This document shows, piece after piece, positions 57,065 to 64,000 of a stretch of 64,000 nucleotides of DNA. The stretch is from contig NC_056051.1 of NCBI RefSeq assembly GCF_004379255.2, forward strand, positions 3,064,062 through 3,128,061, read 5' to 3'. Position 1 is the first letter of the stretch. Each line of letters opens with the position of its first letter. Below the pieces are notes generated by a model that was not told the DNA's origin, did not search any database, and worked only from the letters and a program-made list of their open reading frames with translations. Made by a program: the position numbers and the translations under genes. The DNA is from Salvia splendens (Eukaryota; Streptophyta; Magnoliopsida; Lamiales; Lamiaceae).

Positions 57065-57500
57065 TGTTACAAATTGAGGTAAAGGCGAGCAAGAAAACAA
57101 GAAGGAACAATCAAGAAGGAAATCACAGTAGGCAATTGAATGAGAAAACCGAAGAAAAAACTCTTTTGATTTGCTGTAGTATGATGATTCTGTCAACTAC
57201 AAGATACAACATTGAGACTTATATCTAGAGGGCTAAGACTAAAAGATAAACAAACTGAGCTGAAAACAACAGACGAGCCAACGGCTCTATTCTCAACTCC
57301 TTTCTACCTAACCTTCTTCAACGGCTCTTTTCTTCTCACAGCTGAATTGATCTCGGCTTGATGACTCACGAGCTATTATGCTCTTTTAGTATTCACATCC
57401 ACATAGAAAATGCTCTGACTCTCACACTTATTAATTGTTAGCTCCACAATTCCCTCTGCTAATACTCTCTCATCTTCAAGGTTGCATTCTGACAGGAACA
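57065..57500 (-). repeat. Copia 5' LTR (single copy)
   Basis: Starts TGTTCC and ends GTAACA on the minus strand (6-bp inverted ends with one mismatch), followed by attggcgcc. No partner LTR is found in the window. Confidence 0.6.
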
Positions 57501-57503
57501 ACT

Positions 57504-57640
57504 CATTTAGAATTAATAAATCATAAATCAAATATAAATGTGTTGCATGTTATATTGAATTGAGCTAAGAACATGCCATTATTTTTTTGATCGAGATATG
57601 ATTGTAACATTCCGAAAAGTAAAAAATTTAAAGAAACAAC
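57504..57640. repeat. 137-bp segment duplicated at 59823-59962
   Basis: The stretch containing gagctaagaacatgccatta and gatcgagatatgattgtaac is nearly identical to 59823-59962. With the NB-LRR fragment beside it, this shows that flanking DNA was also copied. Confidence 0.75.
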
Positions 57641-57960
57641 TCTTTATTATAACATGCTTCTCTTCTTGTATAAAGACCTCCATCATACGATCCCACTCGT
57701 ATTGTGACAGCAAGTGTCATGCACACAACTTTCCAACAGGCACACATTCACTAATTTATCCAATATGGAATGTCCTTGCTCAACTTGCGCTCTCCTTGTC
57801 TTTCTTTCATCTACCAAAATGAACTCTCTAACCAAACACTCTCTACTTATTTCTTCATCTTCAGGAAATAACGCGCAATACAGGAAACAATGTTGCAATG
57901 CAATGAACTCATTACTCTGACTATGACGATTCCCATTCGACAGAAATGGGACATCCAACC
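57640..57960 (-). pseudogene. NB-LRR fragment, internally deleted
   Basis: The minus-strand text NRHSQSNEFIALQHCFLYCA, LFPEDEEISRECLVREFI and GHSILDKLVNVCLLESC matches the stretch just before the MHD motif of the NB-LRR gene at 61144-63077. At about 57936 it jumps to sequence matching about 62250-62275 of that gene, so roughly 355 bp was deleted. A short deletion also removes the GGLV-like stretch before DERKTRRAQ. The MITE at 57965 follows directly. Confidence 0.75.
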
Positions 57961-57964
57961 CTTA

Positions 57965-58964
<1,000 letters not shown>

Positions 58965-58967
58965 TTA

Positions 58968-61143
58968 TGGCATTTTGAAATAAGTATAATTTATATCTTG
59001 ACTAATATACCCTTTATAAAGTAATTATGGATATTTCTAATTTAGGGAATTTTAATGTGATAAAAATTTCAATTAATATGATTAAAGTCATATCTAATTA
59101 ATGTAACTATAAACCTTTTCATTTTCTCTTTATATTTTTATTCGTATTTTTTTAGTGTGTATTCTACAATTTTGTACAATATTTCTCCTTATTTAAAATT
59201 TTAAGAATTAAAAATTTTAAATATTAAAATAAATTTTTTAAATTAAAATCATAATTCTGAAATTCTTATAATTAAAAATGTGAACTCAATTATTACTAAT
59301 ATACTAAGTACCATATATGAAATTATAATTCATTGCATGGTGAATTAGGCTAAGACACTAGTACTATATTTTACAAAAAAAGGGGTAAATATTAACTATG
59401 AAGCTCTAAACTTTTAATAAATTAGTTAAAATAAATGTGATAATTTTTTTGATAGAGGTTCGTCGTAACATTCCAAAATCAAGAATTTATAGAAGTTAAT
59501 ATTTTGGAAAGTAAATAATTAAATATGAATTTATGAAATTCATAAACTTGAACTCCGTAAATAAATAAATATAAATCATATATAATTTTTTTTATTTATT
59601 GCATATTGTAGCAAATTGAGCCAATAAATCTATTTTATAAATAAAAGAAAATATTAACTAATATTTTTAAGATATTCAATAGATGAGTTAAGATCATGGG
59701 ACTATTTTTCGATCGATGTCCAATCGTAACGTTCCAAAAAATTAGACATTTAAAGATATTAAAATTTTGGAACGTAAATAATACAAAATCAAAATTATGA
59801 ATTGTTAAAATCAAAATTGTAAACTCATATAGAATTAATAAATCATATATCAAATATAAATGTGTTACATGTTATATTGAATTGAGCTAAGAACATGCCA
59901 TTATTTTTTTGATCGAGATATGATTGTAACATTCCGAAAAGTTAAAAATTTAAAGAAACTATAGTTTTGGAAAGTAAAGAATTCAAATCAAAACTGTAAA
60001 CTCAGTTAGTATTAACATATCGTATATCAAGTTTTAATTTGTTTCATAATTTTATGAATTAAGCTTAAAGCTCTATTATTTAAAGAGAAGCAAATATATT
60101 AACTATATAACTTAAAATATTTTAAAAATTATATGATGGGTTAAGGTTAAGAACGTGCAACTATTTTTTTATTGAGTTTCATTTATAAAATTCAAAAAAT
60201 TAAGAATCATGAAACTAAAAATTGTGAAAAAAAAGATTTTTTTGAAATTTGTTGTAGAAGCTACAGAGGGAAATGAATAAATCAAAATAGGATTTTAATT
60301 TACATAAAGACTTTTAATTTAGGAAGAGAGAAAGCAAAGGGAATTAATCAAATGACTATTGTAATCTGTATGTATTAAAATGATGTAAATATTATAGAAA
60401 ATCATAATTGAGCCAATTGGGAAAGAGATAATTTGTTGATGGATAATTATAACCGGAGAAGAAGAAAATGAAAATTTATTAATGAAAGAATTATAATTAA
60501 AGAAGAAGAAAGTGATATGATTAGTCATTAGAGAATAGGTGAGAGAACTTGACAAATAATGAAATAAAAATCTTTGAAATGTAATTAAATGCAAGGCATT
60601 TAGTTTAACAAATCTCATTAAGACACTAACATTCCTTAATTAAAAAGAAACACACGTTTTATAACTATAAGGATAAAATAGTACATATGTAAAATATAGA
60701 TTTAATACTAAATATAATATAATATCAAATTACTAATTAAATCCTATTATGACAATGTCATTATGTCAAAAAATCATTTCTCTTTATTTTTATACAAAAA
60801 ATTCCATTATTATTTTATATTATAGGGACTGTCTTTTTTAGTTCCTAAACAATGAAAATGTATAAAGTTTGATTCGTAACATTTAAAAATATGCTTACCT
60901 AACAGAATGTATTAGAATGAAATGAAAGTAAAATTTCTTATATTTTTATGCAAACTTCAAATTTTGTACTAATAATAACGTAACGTTTTGTATGAAAGTT
61001 GTAATTATTGGCTATCATCAATTTGTGAATTTGTGGAAATATGGATATGCGTGTGTTGACGCATAAGCAAAGGATATGTGTCGTGTTATTATAAAACATG
61101 AATCCAGAAACATTCAATGCATCAATAATTAAAGATAAAATAT
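58968..61143. other. Intergenic, AT-rich, with an NB-LRR-linked duplication
   Basis: No gene recognised. It includes 59823-59962 (copy of 57504-57640) and several diverged repeats of a phrase like tcgtaacattccaaaaattaa (59460, 59720, 59930). The remainder is low-complexity A/T DNA. Confidence 0.5.
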
Positions 61144-63077
61144 TTACCACCACCTTTCGAAAATAGAGAGGTTGGGATTGTCCGACATCAATGATTCCCA
61201 CAGTTCTGTGTTCACCTTTATCTGACATCGTCGAGGCACAGCCGAATCCACAACCACAGGAAGTTTGTTCATCAATCTTGGGCACTCTTTTATACAGATA
61301 TCTTCAATGGAGTTGCAAATGATGGTTGTTCCCTTGCATAGGCTCTTCAGTGTTGGAAGTTCTTCCAACCTCAACTCTATTAATTTGGGGAGGGTGAGGG
61401 AACCTGTTCCTTCATCATCGAACACATCTTCTAATCCTCTACACTTAGTCACAGAAATAGCTTCAAGGTTGGGAACTCGTGATAGTGATATCCCCACCTT
61501 CCTCAGTCTTGGAAGATCATGTAACCGTACTCGTTCTAATTTTGGGAGGGCGAGGCAATGTCTTTCTTCATCTTCGAAGACTTATCATCTGCTCTTACCA
61601 TATATTTCCCCTCACATATCTTCAATGCCATACTTCGTAACAGATCATGCATCTTCACCAGTTCAGTATGACAACTTTCCAACAAGCACACATTCACTAA
61701 TTTATCCAATATGGAATGTCCTTGCTCAATCTGCGCTCTCCTTGTCTTTCTTTCATCCACCAACCCTCCTGAAATGAACTCTCTAACCAAACACTCTCTA
61801 CTTATTTCTTCATCTTCATGATATAACGCGCAATACAGAAAACAATGTTGCAATGCATTGAACTCATTACTCTGACTATGACGATTCCTATTCAACCGAT
61901 CAAAACTATATTTCAATACTTTATAAACATCGCCGTCTCCCATGCCATCATTCCCTGAGACACGGTCTTTTATTTCTACATAAGCATTTCTCCATGTATG
62001 AATGGCTCTCTCGCCCCTCATGCTTCCAGCCACCGTAACAATTGCTAGGGGCAGACCACCACACAATTTTGCCACAGATCTAGCAATTTCTTCTGCCGAA
62101 GAATCAAGTTCAATATCATTTCTTAGCGTTTCATTGAACAGTTCCCATGCCTCAAGACAATGTAGATTTTTCACTTGAATCACTTTTTGGCAACAAATTC
62201 GACGACACACTTCTAAGGAGCGAGTAGTTATAATTAGCCTACAACACTCAACAGAAATGGGACATCCAGCCTTTGAAAGATCAATATTTTCCCACACATC
62301 ATCTAATATCAGCACTGAATTCTTCATCTGAGACAAAGTTGTATGGAGTCTCGCTGCCCTTATGTCTTCATTATCCTCACCCCCAAAGTCCAAACCTATA
62401 TAACGAGCAATTTTATCTTGTAAAGTCGTAACACTAAATTCTTGAGAGACTGTAAACCAAATCACACGTCCCTGAGAGTCTTGGAGGAGTCGATTGTTGA
62501 TGTGCTTTGCCAGTGTCGTTTTGCCCACACCACCCATACCATAAACACCAATGCTCGACACTTGCCTACTCTCCAAATGTTTCAAAATCGTTTCCAAATT
62601 TTCATGAAAAGCTTCACCAACCATCCCATTTGTCAACAACTTATCTCCCCTACTTCCACAAACATCAAGGACAAGTTCACCAAAATTCTGACTTTGCACG
62701 ACAAGCGAGTCAACCTCATCATTTAGTTTAGCTAAAAACCCTCCATCCATCAATCTCACAATAAATCCTTCGGATTCCACCTGAGTCCCCAACTCAACAA
62801 CTTGATTTTCAATGGACCTCACTTCTTCCAACCACTCCTCAACTTCGCGCTTCCTTTTCTTTCGACCAGAAAGCTCTGAGTTCTTGATTTGCTCCTCAAC
62901 ATCAGATGCCTTAGCACTCAATGACTTCAACTTTTTCTGCAGAGCTTTTAGATTGAGCTCAAAGTCCTTTATACTTTTGAGATTGTTGTGTGCATTATCC
63001 GCCGTTTGTTCAACCAACTTTGACAAAATTGACTCCCATACCTTTGTCAAAATTGGCTCCAAAATCCGGCTTAACAT
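61144..63077 (-). pseudogene. CC-NB-LRR disease-resistance protein with most LRRs lost
   Basis: The main frame runs from a probable ATG at 63077 (MLSRILEPILTKVWES; an upstream in-frame ATG is at 63122) to a stop at 61536, about 513 residues. A coiled-coil region (residues 1 to about 110) is followed by NB-ARC with P-loop GMGGVGKTTLAK (about 180), kinase-2 SVLILDDVWENI, RNBS-B RLIITTRSLEVCRR, GLPL motif CGGLPLAI, and MHD as KMHDLLR. Soon after MHD the frame ends; the C-terminal LRR text (LRKVGISLSRVPNLEAISVT, LPKLIELRLEELPTLKSLCK, ending NPNLSIFERWW) continues in another frame to 61144. Compared with usual proteins of 850 or more residues, most of the LRR domain is missing at the junction near 61550, with a frameshift. 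It could make a CC-NB protein without LRRs. Intracellular immune-receptor family. Confidence 0.85.
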
Positions 63078-63122
63078 TTTCACCACTTTGCTTTTCCCAG
63101 AGTAAACATAAACCATAAACAA

Positions 63123-63910
63123 GAATTATTAGATGAGAAAAATAGCTACAATCTCATTTTTCTAGCAAGCATGTATCCAGTCCGAAAATGAATTTGCAAG
63201 TAATGAACAAAGCAAGATTTCAGAGTTTACGATAATTATTCAAAATGATGCTAAGCACTATTAATCTACAAGCACGATGTTAAGCACTAGCAATCTACAA
63301 GCAAGATTGTTAGAGTTTACGATAATTATTCAAAATGATGCTAAGCACTATTAATCTACAAGCACGATGTTAAGCATGATGGTAAGCACTAGCAATCTAC
63401 AAGCAAGATTGTTAGAGTTTATGATAATTATTCAAAATTTCCTTTATTTTACATGTACAAGAAATTAAAACTTTCATTTCCGGAAATATTAGCAAGATCT
63501 TGTTAAATTCTAAACGAACAAATAAAAGAGAGATGTAAATGAAGTATGAGAATTGTTACCTGAGAGATGTGAACGTCTGAGCTGAGATTAAAATTGAATA
63601 GATTTGTAGATCTAGAAAGAGAAAATCACAAGATGTTTGAATGTGTGGTGCAAAAAGGAAGAAATGAAAGAGATATTAATCATGCAAGAAAGAGAGATTC
63701 ACAGTAGTATACGAAGTTGACTTGGACTTACTTAGTCTTGCATTCCAACTAGTATTGCTATGCACTTGCCATGTTATTTCATGTAACTCTTGAGATAAAT
63801 GAATTAAAAAAATTTAGATAATAAAGATTGTATAATTAATTCAGATAATAAAGATTGTATAATTATATTTGTATTTCAGAAAAAAAAATGTTTAATAAAA
63901 GATATAAAAC
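63123..63910. other. Upstream region of the NB-LRR gene, with tandem repeats
   Basis: AT-rich. A unit of about 90 bp containing gagtttacgataattattca and caatctacaagcaagatt is repeated (63211-63437, two full copies plus a partial one, the second enlarged by 10 bp). The region probably contains promoter and 5' UTR, possibly with a 5' intron. Confidence 0.5.
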
Positions 63911-63913
63911 ATT

Positions 63914-64000
63914 ATAATCCCTCCCTCCCAGATTAAGAGTCACACTTTGACCGGGCACAGGTTTTAAGAAAGGTAAAGAAAAGTTGGTTGAAAAAGTTAG
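63914..64000. mobile_element. Stowaway-like MITE, cut by the window end
   Basis: Starts with a taatccctccctccca-like terminal sequence and continues with the gtcacactttgacc phrase common near Stowaway ends. The other end is outside the window. Confidence 0.45.

Larger units (their letters stand above)
55033..57500 (-). mobile_element. Truncated Ty1/Copia retrotransposon (5' LTR, gag, part of pol)
   Basis: Minus strand. A 5' LTR (57500-57065), a primer-site-like ttggcgccgtatgtggg right after it (57063-57047), then gag, protease and integrase remnants. It stops near 55033 within integrase; RT, RNase H and the 3' LTR are gone. Confidence 0.75.

Overview
This is a window of nuclear DNA from a flowering plant, probably a eudicot. 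The evidence is introns with GT/AG borders, a plant-type chloroplast thioredoxin, a nuclear tRNA-Glu, ROH1 and NLP family genes, a CC-NB-LRR gene, and dense plant transposon families (MULE, PIF/Harbinger, hAT-like, Stowaway, Ty1/Copia, TRIM). I cannot name the species.

Layout. 1-7.8 kb: the 5' end of a UTP20 (small-subunit processome) gene on the minus strand. Its first intron holds a 6.5 kb Mutator-like element (1020-7550) with 9-bp target duplications. That element carries an intact four-exon plant-mobile-domain gene, a broken MURA-type transposase and three blocks of a fixed-length 19-bp palindromic module (21 copies). 8.3-10.4 kb: a Stowaway MITE and a Harbinger element with a decayed MYB/SANT-like ORF. 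10.7-13.2 kb: a complete thioredoxin y gene. 13.63 kb: tRNA-Glu(CTC). 14-25 kb: repeats, namely an NLP PB1 scrap, a second Harbinger copy split by a candidate solo LTR, a TRIM, an AT-rich MITE, another PB1 scrap, tandem repeats, an LTR-element relic and a hAT-like MITE. 27.5-28.7 kb: a complete single-exon ROH1/BYPASS-like gene. 29-37 kb: MITEs, ending in a Harbinger element with a decayed transposase. 37.4-44.7 kb: an almost intact Ty1/Copia retrotransposon on the minus strand with one frameshift. 45-50 kb: two hAT-like MITEs, a truncated WD40 gene and a MULE nested in another MULE. 50-54.6 kb: two NLP-like genes on the minus strand (both defective), the second joined head-to-head to a decayed MSI4/FVE fragment. 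55-57.5 kb: a truncated Copia element with one LTR. 57.6-63.1 kb: a rearranged NB-LRR fragment next to a MITE, then a CC-NB-LRR gene that has lost most of its LRR region.

Only UTP20 (partial in the window), TRX y, ROH1-like and the tRNA look like ordinary working host genes. Most of the rest is transposon or gene debris. The PMD gene inside the MULE is intact but element-borne. The most unusual structure is the palindromic array of that MULE.
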